Positions 1 through 7,459 of a stretch of 7,760 nt of DNA are shown here, in pieces (the stretch's first letter is position 1; every line of letters begins with the position of its first letter). The DNA is taken from assembly GCA_035544635.1 (NCBI GenBank), contig DATKDQ010000343.1, forward strand, positions 1 to 7,760. Reading direction: 5' to 3'. The DNA comes from DATAFT01 sp035544635. Its GTDB lineage: Bacteria > Acidobacteriota > Thermoanaerobaculia > Multivoradales > Multivoraceae. Position numbers and translations under genes: made by a program. The notes under the pieces were generated by a model that was not told the DNA's origin, did not search any database, and saw only the letters and a list, made by a program, of their open reading frames with translations.

Positions 1-458
1 GCCGGGCGTTCAGCTACACCCTGGCGGCAGGGCTCACCATCCTGCTCCTGATCCTGGTCCTTGCCGGCGGGAGCACGCCCCGCCTGCACCATCCCTTTCC
101 CTGGCAGGAGGCGGATCGGCAGCGCCTCGAGAGCCTGAGGGCCGCCTCGGTCCACCGCGATCTGACTGGCAAGCTCAAGACCTACCACATGCTTTACGGC
201 ACCTTCCCACTCGATCTGCGGCCCCTGGTCGACACCGGCATCGTGCGGCCCGGCGATCTCGACGGCAGCGACGGGCGGGCCATTTCGTTCGACGCCCTCG
301 AGCAGGGCTACGTATTGGGGCTCCAGAGCGAGGAGGGGGAGGAGACCATGGCGGCGCGCCGCTCGCGCTACTCGGTCGCGGGGGACTTCCTGCTCGATCC
401 GGAGTTCCCGCGAGTCGAGAGGGAGCTGCCCGGCGGCGCCGTGCAGCTCCTCGACTAG
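1..458 (+). CDS. Membrane-anchored protein of unknown function, C-terminal part (5' end outside window)
   Basis: The reading frame is open from base 3 to a TAG at 456-458, giving about 151 residues with no start needed inside the window, so this is the end of a longer gene. An internal ATG at 189 would give only 89 residues and would cut away the best-defined feature, so I do not take it as the start. The visible part begins with a hydrophobic segment of about 18 residues (core TLAAGLTILLLILVLAG), which looks like a transmembrane helix. A charged helix-like stretch follows, then a small domain with the pattern LKTYHMLYGTFPLDLRPLV and GYVLGL. That pattern loosely resembles the soluble part of type II secretion/pilin-like proteins (Y..LYGTFP..L..L), but no GFTLIE-type prepilin motif is visible. 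I do not recognise the family. The neighbour is dnaK, but 363 bases and a repeat element separate them, so they are probably not co-transcribed. Confidence 0.7.
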   Translation, partial: RAFSYTLAAGLTILLLILVLAGGSTPRLHHPFPWQEADRQRLESLRAASVHRDLTGKLKTYHMLYGTFPLDLRPLVDTGIVRPGDLDGSDGRAISFDALEQGYVLGLQSEEGEETMAARRSRYSVAGDFLLDPEFPRVERELPGGAVQLLD

Positions 459-459
459 C

Positions 460-499
460 GCTCGCTACGCGCGTGGTGCATACCACGCGCTCCGCGAGC
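460..499 (+). terminator. Hairpin directly after the stop codon of the first gene (H1)
   Basis: The hairpin starts 2 bases after the stop codon. It has an outer 6-bp stem (GCTCGC 460-465 with GCGAGC 494-499), a 3x3 internal loop (TAC/TCC), an inner 9-bp stem (GCGCGTGGT 469-477 with ACCACGCGC 482-490) and a 4-base loop (GCAT). Its position suggests a transcription terminator or 3'-end stabiliser. However, no T-tract follows, so a classical intrinsic terminator is not supported. The same architecture recurs at 2810-2850 and 7375-7416, so it is also part of the repeat family. Confidence 0.45.
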
Positions 500-529
500 A
501 TGATCTTGGCGCCGCGGACGGCGCGCGTC

Positions 530-555
530 GCCCGTCCGTCCGCGGACGGACGGGC
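530..555. repeat. 26-base perfect palindrome within repeat copy I
   Basis: The sequence reads the same on both strands: GCCCGTCCGTCC at 530-541, then GC at 542-543 region, and GGACGGACGGGC at 544-555. The equivalent in copy II (7483-7504) is 4 bases shorter and imperfect: it folds as two GC-rich arms with one C/A mismatch around a CGGA loop. The repeated GTCC/GGAC units suggest that the length varies by gain or loss of a 4-base unit. Confidence 0.85.
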
Positions 556-598
556 TCCCGTGCTCCGAAACGCTGACCTGCATTACTCGGACACCCTC

Positions 599-638
599 CT
601 AGCCGGGGAAATGCTGAAATAGCATTTCCCCAGGCTTG
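599..638 (+). repeat. Hairpin H2 of repeat copy I
   Basis: An 11-bp perfect stem (GGGGAAATGCT 605-615 with AGCATTTCCCC 621-631) has a 5-base loop (GAAAT). It is framed by outer arms CTAGCC (599-604) and GGCTTG (633-638) that pair at most positions. It lies just upstream of mini-hairpin B, in the same relation that H1 has to mini-hairpin A. The apical part is nearly the same as in hairpin H6 at 7587-7626. Confidence 0.75.
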
Positions 639-741
639 ATCGTTTCGGCGCCGCGGACGGCGCGCTTCCCCCCATCCAGAACCCTCGCGGCCGGATGGAA
701 TAAAGTTGAGCGGATTCCTGTCATATTAGATACCCCCGGGA

Positions 742-770
742 TTGACGGGGGGCCACTGACATCCTAGGCT
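742..770 (+). promoter_or_regulatory. Predicted sigma-70-type promoter of dnaK
   Basis: TTGACG (742-747) is followed, after exactly 17 bases, by TAGGCT (765-770). The -35 matches the TTGACA consensus at 5 of 6 positions, and the -10 keeps the key T-A and final T. Transcription would start near 777, giving a leader of about 45 bases. The -35 sits in the loop and 3' arm of a small C/G hairpin (CCCCCG 733-738 with CGGGGG 746-751). A second, weaker candidate lies upstream (TTGAGC at 706-711 with an AT-rich stretch at 721-732). No CIRCE element and no HAIR-like repeat (CTTGAGT-N7-ACTCAAG) was found here. Confidence 0.5.
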
Positions 771-785
771 GAGGCTGGGGTCAGT
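755..785. promoter_or_regulatory. Inverted repeat overlapping the dnaK promoter, possible operator
   Basis: ACTGAC (755-760) and GTCAGT (780-785) are perfect reverse complements 19 bases apart. They flank the predicted -10 and transcription start, a place where a repressor would act. The arms are short and could occur by chance. The pairing with HspR as the repressor is inference only, because this does not match the HAIR consensus known from actinobacterial HspR. Confidence 0.25.
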
Positions 786-808
786 CACACAGCGGACGGC
801 AAATCGTA

Positions 809-814
809 GAGGAG
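809..814 (+). promoter_or_regulatory. Ribosome binding site of dnaK
   Basis: GAGGAG lies 7 bases before the GTG codon at 822. It fixes this GTG as the start, giving a protein that begins [14 protein letters not shown], as expected for the family. Confidence 0.85.
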
Positions 815-821
815 CAGTCTC

Positions 822-2736
<1,915 letters not shown>

Positions 2737-2741
<5 letters not shown>

Positions 2742-2776
2742 ATACGGGGATGGTTGTTACCATCCCCGTATTCACC
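2737..2776 (+). terminator. 18-bp perfect hairpin over the dnaK stop codon (H3)
   Basis: Bases 2737-2754 and 2759-2776 are perfect reverse complements (18 bp) around a 4-base loop TGTT. The dnaK TGA (2739-2741) is inside the 5' arm. No T-tract follows, so Rho-independent termination of the usual type is unsupported. Attenuation between dnaK and hspR, or protection of the dnaK mRNA 3' end, is plausible. The apex (ATGGT-N4-ACCAT) resembles the other hairpins of the window. The arm sequence around GGGGATGGT also reminds me of REP-type palindromes in environmental genomes; that is a memory-based impression I cannot verify here. Confidence 0.7.
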
Positions 2777-2784
2777 ATGAGCGA

Positions 2785-2850
2785 GCGCCGTCCGCGGCGC
2801 CAGAGGGATGCGAGCGTAGGGCGTGGTAACGACCACGCCCGGAGCGAGCG
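2785..2850 (-). repeat. Inverted partial copy of the intergenic repeat element (copy III) between dnaK and hspR
   Basis: Read on the - strand, this copy has hairpin H4 followed by 8 spacer bases and then the mini-hairpin GGCGCCGCGGACGGCGC (complement of 2785-2801). This is the same order and spacing as H1 plus mini-hairpin A in copy I. H4 has a 9-bp stem (GGGCGTGGT 2819-2827 with ACCACGCCC 2832-2840) and loop AACG. It differs from H1 by a compensated base pair. Its outer GCGAGC flanks are direct rather than inverted, so the outer stem cannot form. The right edge (GGAGCGAGCG, 2841-2850) doubles as the hspR ribosome binding site region. Confidence 0.75.
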
Positions 2851-3222
2851 GTGATGGCCAAGGGGCGTCGCAAGCACCTGATGATCAGCGCCGTGGCGGA
2901 GCGGTTCGAGATCCACCCGCAGACGCTGCGCCTGTACGAGCGCGAGGGCCTGCTGCGCCCGACGCGCAGCGCCGGGAACACCCGCCTCTACGACGAGGAG
3001 TCGATCGAGCGGCTGGAGACCATCCTCGCGCTCACACGCGACATGGGCGTGAATCTGGCGGGGGTCGAAGTCATCCTGGGGCTGCGCGAGCAAATCGACC
3101 AGATGCGGCGCCGCGTCGAGGAGCTCGAGAGGACCCTCCACGAGGAGGGTGAGACCTCGGCGCGCGTGCGCCGCGGCTTCGCGCTGGTGCGGGTCAAGAG
3201 CGGCCCGCTGGTGAAGCCCTGA
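2851..3222 (+). CDS. hspR: HspR-like MerR-family heat-shock repressor
   Basis: This is a small DNA-binding regulator (123 residues). In the HspR group such proteins repress the dnaK operon, with DnaK as co-repressor. The MerR winged helix-turn-helix is at the N-terminus: MISAVAERFEIHPQTLRLYE (11-30), followed by REGLLRPTRSAGNTRLY (31-47). The pattern HPQTLRxYExxGLxxPxR and the later MGVNLAGVEVIL (65-76) are characteristic of HspR rather than metal-sensing MerR, and no metal-binding cysteines are present. A coiled-coil dimerisation helix follows (about 77-98). The start could be GTG 2851 or ATG 2854; GGAG at 2841-2844 is 6 or 9 bases upstream, so both are workable. Its position right after dnaK supports the assignment. 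grpE and dnaJ, which usually lie between dnaK and hspR in actinobacteria, are missing here. Confidence 0.85.
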   Translation: MMAKGRRKHLMISAVAERFEIHPQTLRLYEREGLLRPTRSAGNTRLYDEESIERLETILALTRDMGVNLAGVEVILGLREQIDQMRRRVEELERTLHEEGETSARVRRGFALVRVKSGPLVKP

Positions 3223-3226
3223 CGCC

Positions 3227-3278
3227 CTCGCTCGCCGCCGCGACCGCCGCACGCATGCTCGGCTCGGCGGCGAGCGAG
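3227..3278 (+). terminator. Long inverted repeat after hspR
   Basis: CTCGCTCGCCGCCG (3227-3240) is a perfect 14-bp reverse complement of 3265-3278, with a 24-base loop. It starts 4 bases after the hspR stop. No T-tract follows. CGCACGC in the loop can also pair with GCGTGCG downstream (around 3289-3295), so alternative folds are possible. It may be a 3'-end structure or a Rho-dependent region. It lacks the mini-hairpin of the repeat family. Confidence 0.5.
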
Positions 3279-3317
3279 CATCGCCGTCGCGTGCGACCCC
3301 TGACCCCTCGGATCGCG

Positions 3318-3326
3318 TGCTAGCAT
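3318..3326 (+). promoter_or_regulatory. Extended -10 promoter, probably giving a leaderless ATPase mRNA
   Basis: TG-C-TAGCAT is an extended -10 box (TGn plus a hexamer keeping T-A and final T). Its 3' end is 6 bases before the GTG at 3333, so transcription would begin at or next to the start codon. No Shine-Dalgarno is visible before 3333, which fits a leaderless transcript. A similar TG-C-TACGCT box precedes the epimerase gene. No good -35 was seen. Confidence 0.4.
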
Positions 3327-3332
3327 CGCCGC

Positions 3333-4178
3333 GTGCCGGCACCCGGAGACGCGTCCGCGGCCTGCGGCGAATGCGGCGGCACCGGTTGGGTGCCCAGCGC
3401 CGAGGATCACGCGAGAGTCGCTCGCTGCTCGTGCCGGCGTCGGCGAGACGCCGAGCGGCTCGTCGGCGACGCCGGCATCCCACCGCGCTACCGGTTCTGC
3501 TCCCTGGGAGTGCACGGAGTCGCCCTGAAGGAGGACGAGGAGACCCGGCGAAGGTGGGGTTTCCAGGTCTCCTCCCACCCTCAGCTGCTGGCGGCGGCGG
3601 TCGCCTGCAAGCACTACGTCGAGAGCTTCCTCGCGCCCGAGAACGGCTCCGGGCGCCACTTCCGCGACACCGGCCTCCTCTTCACCGGCCCGCCCGGCGC
3701 GGGTAAGACCCATCTCGCCGCCGCCACGCTGCGCGAGCTGATCGCGAGCTATCGTGTCCGCGGCCGCTTCGTCGATTTCACCTCGCTCACGCAGGATCTG
3801 CAGACAGCGATCGACCCCGACGCACCACGCTCGCGCCTCGAGCTGCTCGATCCGGTCGAGAACGCCGAGGTGCTGGTGGTCGACGAGCTGGGCGCGCAGA
3901 CGCTGCGGCCGTGGGCGGCCGACGTGCTGTACGACCTGATCAACCGGCGGTACGCCCGGCGCCTGCCGACGCTCTTCACCACCAACTACCAGCTCGACGA
4001 TGCGGCCGGGCGTCAGGAGACCCTGGATCGCGGAGCCGACGTCGCGGGCCACGGCCTGCTCTCGCGCCGGATACCGGGGATGCTCGTGAGCCGGCTCTGG
4101 GAGATGACGCAGGTGGTCAGCCTCGACGCGGTGAGGGACTACCGCATGGAGGTCCGTGCCCATCAGCACCGCGCCTGA
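3333..4178 (+). CDS. DnaC/IstB-like AAA+ ATPase with N-terminal zinc-finger-like motif
   Basis: This is a cytoplasmic ATPase of the DnaC/DnaI/IstB helicase-loader type (281 residues). The N-terminus has four cysteines, C11 and C14 in CGECGGTGW and C32 and C34 in CSC, like the zinc-binding N-domain of DnaI-type loaders. The AAA+ core shows Walker A GPPGAGKTH (119-127), Walker B LVVDE (181-185) followed by LGA, a sensor-1 TTN (216-218) and an SRL arginine-finger-like motif (253-255) in MLVSRLWEM. The family loads or remodels the replicative helicase, or assists transposases (IstB). No transposase is adjacent, so a chromosomal loader or a DnaC-like protein of unknown role is more likely. The GTG start has no Shine-Dalgarno but sits at a predicted leaderless start. 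The gene's last 23 bases overlap the SpoIID gene, so the two are co-transcribed. The exact biological role is uncertain. Confidence 0.85.
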   Translation: MPAPGDASAACGECGGTGWVPSAEDHARVARCSCRRRRDAERLVGDAGIPPRYRFCSLGVHGVALKEDEETRRRWGFQVSSHPQLLAAAVACKHYVESFLAPENGSGRHFRDTGLLFTGPPGAGKTHLAAATLRELIASYRVRGRFVDFTSLTQDLQTAIDPDAPRSRLELLDPVENAEVLVVDELGAQTLRPWAADVLYDLINRRYARRLPTLFTTNYQLDDAAGRQETLDRGADVAGHGLLSRRIPGMLVSRLWEMTQVVSLDAVRDYRMEVRAHQHRA

Positions 4179-6414
4179 GGCTCGCCGGCTCGTTCTCCTC
4201 CCTCTCGGCCCGATCCTGGCGACGCTGGTGGTCGCGGTCTCGGCGTTGGCGGCGGCTGCCGAGCCGGGGGTGGGCGAAGCGTCCTCTCCGCTTGCCGTGG
4301 GCGCCGGCTCGCCCCTGGTGCGCATCGGGCTCGAGACCGACCTCCAGCGGTTGACCGTGCCGTGCTGTGAGCCGTTGTGGATCGAGCACGGCGGAGAGCG
4401 CCGCGCCGTCACCGGCGGGCTCGAGGTCACACCCGGCGGCCGCGCGCGCCAGCCGACGTTCAAGCTCCAGGCCGCCGCCGTCAAAGACGAGGATCAGGCC
4501 CACGCGCTCGCCGCCGCGCTCGAGCGCAGGACGGGAGCGCCGGCGCGGGCGACCTTCGACGTGGCGTCGGGGCTCTACCGCGTCCGGCTGGGCCGCTTCG
4601 AGACGCGCGACGCCGCCGAGCGATCCCGCCAACGCTTCGCGGAGCACGGGCTCGCGGAGAGCTGGGTGGTGGCGGAGGGCGGCGGGCTCGAGCACGCGGC
4701 GCTCGCGGTCTCGGCCGCTGGCGAGAGCCGCGAGGCGGCGGGACGCTGGGTCTCGATCGAGCCGCAGTTCCAGGCCAGCGTCCGCCTCGAGCGCGGACGC
4801 TTCCGCGGGCGCCTGCTGGTCTACCTCAACGATCGCGGCCTGCTGAACCTGGTGAACGAGCTGCCGCTCGAGCATTACCTCCGCGGCGTGGTGCCGGTCG
4901 AGATGGGTCCGGAGCTCTACGACCAGCTGGAGTCGCTCAAGGCTCAGGCGGTAGCGGCGAGGACGTTCGCCGTGCGCGGGCTCGGCGGCTTCGGGGCCGA
5001 GGGGTTCGACCTCTGCGCCTCGCCGCGCTGCCAGGCCTACGGCGGGATGGGGGCGGAGCACCCGCTCTCGGACCGCGCGGTGGCGGAGACCGCGGGCGAG
5101 ATCGTGCTCCATGACGGCGCGATCGTGGAGGCGCTCTACAGCGCGTCGTGCGGCGGCAGGACGGAGGACGTGGAGATCGTCTTCCCGAAGAAGAGCGGTC
5201 TCTATCTGCGCGGCGTCACCTGCCCGGAGCGCGGTACCGTGCGGCTCGCGGGAACGAACTCCGCGGGCGGAGGGTTCGCGCACGGCGTGCTGGATCTGCT
5301 CGCGCCACCGGGAGGAGAGGCCGGGCGGCGGAGTGCCCCGGCGGCCACCACCCTCGAGGCTCGCGTCGCGGCCCTGCTGCGTGCCGCCGGCATGCCCGGC
5401 CCCGACGACGCGCCAGCGTCGCTCGACCGCGCCGAGGTCCGGCGCTACCTCGCCTCGGTGCTCGATCTCGCGGTCGACGCGCGCGTGTTGCGGCCGACCC
5501 TGGTAGAGGCTGAGGAGGGCTGGAGCGCGGACGAGCTGCGCCTTCACGCGCGGCTGGCCGGCGCGGGCCTGGGGGGAGAGGCGGCCGAGATCGTCGAGGT
5601 CGCCGAGATCGACGAGATCGCGCTCGAGGTCGCCCGTCTGCTCGGAGTCGTCGCCGAGGAGCGAGCCTACTTCCTCGAACGGGACGCGGGGACGATCGCG
5701 GTGCGCGAGGGTGCTCGCCGCCGGGAGCTCCCGCTGTCGCAGCCGGTCGCCACCTTCGCGCGCCGCCAAGGCGAGCTGGTGGCGGCGCCCCTCGACCTCG
5801 CGCCCGGCGATCGCCTGCGCCTGGTGTGGAGCGGGGATCGCCTGCTCGCCGTCGCGAGCGATCGCGAGGGAGCCGCGGCGCCGCCGCGCCCGGCCGAGAC
5901 CTGGACGGTGTGGAAGGGCGAGAGCGAGCTGCGGCGCGCGGTGAAGACGCTCTATCCCGGGTTCGCGCTACGCGATCTCGAGATCGTCTCGCGGGGCGGA
6001 TCGGGACGGATCGGCAAGCTGCGGCTCCTCGGGGACGCCGGCGACACCGTCCTGCTCGAGGGCCTCGCGGTGCGGTGGACGATGGGCACCCCGGAGACCT
6101 GGTTCGACGCGCGCCGGGAGATGCGCCAAGGGCAGCGTGGCTGGCTGCTCGAGGGCCGCGGCCGCGGCCACGGCGTCGGCCTCTGCCAGCTCGGCGCCGT
6201 GGCCATGGCGCGGCGAGGCCACACCTACAAGGAGATCCTGGCGCACTACTACACCGGGGCAAAGCTCGGCCGGATCCGCGCACACGACCCGGCGCGCGCC
6301 GCCGAGCGCCTCCCGCCGAGCGCGCCCCCGCCGAGCGTCTCGGCGGCGCCGCCCACGGTGCGCAGTGTGCCCGCGCGTCGCGCCGCTGCGGATCGCGAAG
6401 CCAGACGAGGGTGA
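4156..6414 (+). CDS. Exported SpoIID/LytB-domain protein with SPOR repeat and large internal insertion
   Basis: This is a probable cell-wall enzyme or amidase enhancer of the SpoIID/LytB family (752 residues). In Bacillus, SpoIID is a lytic transglycosylase acting on denuded glycan strands. The N-terminus is signal-peptide-like (basic RR at 10-11, hydrophobic core 12-34, AAA-E cleavage region near 33-36). A SPOR-like domain follows (about 101-175; FKLQAAAVKDEDQAHALAAA, LYRVRLGRF), the type that binds denuded peptidoglycan. The SpoIID domain begins near 200: NELPLEHYLRGVVPVEM with the probable catalytic Glu249, KAQAVAARTFAV (262-273) and YSASCGGRTEDVE (328-340). Its closing motif GRGRGHGVGLCQLGA comes only at 667-681, after about 275 extra residues. 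The C-terminal tail is Pro/Ala-rich. The GTG start has GGAGG 3 bases upstream, which is rather close, but later starts would remove the signal peptide. MeaB follows 4 bases after the stop. Confidence 0.88.
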   Translation: MPISTAPEARRLVLLPLGPILATLVVAVSALAAAAEPGVGEASSPLAVGAGSPLVRIGLETDLQRLTVPCCEPLWIEHGGERRAVTGGLEVTPGGRARQPTFKLQAAAVKDEDQAHALAAALERRTGAPARATFDVASGLYRVRLGRFETRDAAERSRQRFAEHGLAESWVVAEGGGLEHAALAVSAAGESREAAGRWVSIEPQFQASVRLERGRFRGRLLVYLNDRGLLNLVNELPLEHYLRGVVPVEMGPELYDQLESLKAQAVAARTFAVRGLGGFGAEGFDLCASPRCQAYGGMGAEHPLSDRAVAETAGEIVLHDGAIVEALYSASCGGRTEDVEIVFPKKSGLYLRGVTCPERGTVRLAGTNSAGGGFAHGVLDLLAPPGGEAGRRSAPAATTLEARVAALLRAAGMPGPDDAPASLDRAEVRRYLASVLDLAVDARVLRPTLVEAEEGWSADELRLHARLAGAGLGGEAAEIVEVAEIDEIALEVARLLGVVAEERAYFLERDAGTIAVREGARRRELPLSQPVATFARRQGELVAAPLDLAPGDRLRLVWSGDRLLAVASDREGAAAPPRPAETWTVWKGESELRRAVKTLYPGFALRDLEIVSRGGSGRIGKLRLLGDAGDTVLLEGLAVRWTMGTPETWFDARREMRQGQRGWLLEGRGRGHGVGLCQLGAVAMARRGHTYKEILAHYYTGAKLGRIRAHDPARAAERLPPSAPPPSVSAAPPTVRSVPARRAAADREARRG

Positions 6415-6418
6415 CGCG

Positions 6419-7378
6419 GTGGACTCCGCGCGCGACGGGCTCGACCGCTTGATCGACGGCATTCGCGCCCGCGAGTGGCGCTCGCTCGGCCGCGGGCTCT
6501 CGCTCCTGGAGGACGCGGCGCCCGAGGCCGCGGCCCTGGTCGGCCGGCTCTACCCGCTCACCGGCAAGTCGTTCGTCATCGGGGTCACCGGCCCACCGGG
6601 GTCGGGCAAGAGCACGCTGGTGCGCGGCCTCGCCCGCAGCTACCGCGCGTCCGGGCGGCGCGTCGGCATCCTGGCGGTCGATCCGACCAGCCCCTACACC
6701 GGCGGCGCGCTGCTGGGGGACCGCGTGCGCATGCAGGACCTCGCGACCGATCGCGACATCTTCATCCGCTCGATGGCGACGCGCGGCGCGGTGGGCGGGC
6801 TGGCTCCGGCGACGCGCGACGCGGTCGACCTGCTCGATGCGGCAGGGTTCGATCCGATTCTGGTGGAGACGGTCGGCGTCGGACAGGACGAGGTCGACGT
6901 GATGCGGACGGTCGATGCGGTCGCGGTGGTGACGGTGCCGGGGCTCGGCGACGAGATCCAGGCGATCAAGGCCGGAGTCATGGAGATCGCGGACGTCTTC
7001 GTCGTCAACAAGGCGGATCGCGCCGGCGTCGAGCGCACGGTGCGCGACCTGCACTCGGCGCTCGAGATGGCGGAGGACGGATCGGCGCGCCGCCCGATCG
7101 TCGAGACGGTGGCTAGCCGCGATGTCGGCGTGGACGAGCTGCGTGCACAGCTCGATGCCTGCCGCGTCGAGCTCGAGGCGTCGAGCGAGCTGGTCCGGCG
7201 GCGCTTCGAGCAGCTGCGACTGCGCGTCGCGTCGCTGCTCGAGCGGCGCATCCTCCAGGCCGCCGAGGAGGCGCTGGATTTCGACGCCGAGCTCCAGGCG
7301 GCGTCGGTGCGCCGCGAGGATCCCTACACCCTGGCGGATCGTCTGTTCGCGAGCGTGGTCGAGCGGCGGAGCGGTTAG
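6419..7378 (+). CDS. meaB: Methylmalonyl-CoA mutase-associated GTPase MeaB (ArgK family)
   Basis: This is a cytoplasmic G3E-family GTPase that acts as a chaperone for B12-dependent methylmalonyl-CoA mutase. It gates cofactor loading and removes damaged cobalamin. The protein has 319 residues, the usual length. The GTPase motifs are clear: Walker A GPPGSGKST (58-66), AVDPTSP (86-92) with GGALLGDRVRM (95-105) in the switch I region, ETVGVGQDE (150-158) as switch II, and the base-specificity motif NKAD (197-200). The C-terminal helices (about 240-319) fit the MeaB dimerisation arm. I chose GTG 6419 because GAGGG (6407-6411) is 7 bases upstream and the length fits; a longer open frame to 6137 only overlaps the SpoIID gene. 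The 4-base gap from the SpoIID stop suggests translational coupling. The next gene, the epimerase, belongs to the same pathway. The mutase itself is not in the window. Confidence 0.95.
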   Translation: MDSARDGLDRLIDGIRAREWRSLGRGLSLLEDAAPEAAALVGRLYPLTGKSFVIGVTGPPGSGKSTLVRGLARSYRASGRRVGILAVDPTSPYTGGALLGDRVRMQDLATDRDIFIRSMATRGAVGGLAPATRDAVDLLDAAGFDPILVETVGVGQDEVDVMRTVDAVAVVTVPGLGDEIQAIKAGVMEIADVFVVNKADRAGVERTVRDLHSALEMAEDGSARRPIVETVASRDVGVDELRAQLDACRVELEASSELVRRRFEQLRLRVASLLERRILQAAEEALDFDAELQAASVRREDPYTLADRLFASVVERRSG

Positions 7379-7416
7379 CCTCCGGAGCGTGCTGGGTAGC
7401 ACGCTCCTGCGGCTAG
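7375..7416 (+). terminator. Hairpin over the meaB stop codon (H5)
   Basis: A 10-bp perfect inner stem (GGAGCGTGCT 7384-7393 with AGCACGCTCC 7398-7407) has a GGGT loop. It is flanked by a 3x3 internal loop (TCC/TGC) and 6-base outer arms TTAGCC (7375-7380) and GGCTAG (7411-7416), which pair with one G-T wobble. The meaB TAG is inside the outer arm. There is no T-tract. It probably marks the end of the ATPase-SpoIID-meaB operon, and it is followed by mini-hairpin D as in the other element copies. Confidence 0.5.
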
Positions 7417-7459
7417 ATGCTGTTTGGCGCCGCGGACGGCGCGGCTAGTGCGCCAGGCA

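Larger units (their letters stand above)
459..665 (+). repeat. Composite palindromic intergenic repeat element, copy I
   Basis: The region holds, in order: hairpin H1 (460-499); mini-hairpin A (508-526, GCGCCG-CGGA-CGGCGC core); a 26-base perfect palindrome (530-555); a 34-base core (565-598) that is identical at 7514-7547; hairpin H2 (599-638); and mini-hairpin B (647-665), identical to A over 19 bases. I find no credible coding frame here. The block 507-598 matches 7460-7547 nearly base for base. It does not resemble an insertion sequence with a transposase. A REP/BIME-like or MITE-like non-autonomous repeat is the best generic description; the family itself I do not recognise. Confidence 0.8.

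Noticed and set aside
459..665. A CRISPR array, because of repeated palindromic units
   Set aside because: Units are not regularly spaced, spacers are not of uniform length, there are only two to three units per site, and no cas genes are present.
459..821. A tRNA or known small RNA in the dnaK upstream gap
   Set aside because: The hairpins do not form a cloverleaf, and there is no T-loop GTTCRA motif or CCA end. I saw no pattern of a known riboswitch.
697..821. CIRCE or HAIR heat-shock operators upstream of dnaK
   Set aside because: Neither TTAGCACTC-N9-GAGTGCTAA nor CTTGAGT-N7-ACTCAAG, nor a close variant, is present; TTGAG at 706-710 has no matching inverted half.
3333..4178. The ATPase as the IstB subunit of an IS21-type insertion sequence
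   Set aside because: No istA transposase or terminal inverted repeats flank it, it has a DnaI-like cysteine N-terminus, and it overlaps a SpoIID gene in what looks like a stable chromosomal operon.
6137..6418. A longer N-terminus for MeaB from an upstream ATG at 6137
   Set aside because: It would overlap the SpoIID gene by over 270 bases with low-complexity Arg/Ala sequence. GTG 6419 has a good Shine-Dalgarno and gives the normal family length.
5216..7402. A 728-codon open frame on the - strand across the SpoIID and meaB genes
   Set aside because: It is antisense to two well-supported genes, and its composition is Arg/Pro/Ala-rich as expected from reading GC-rich DNA in a shadow frame.
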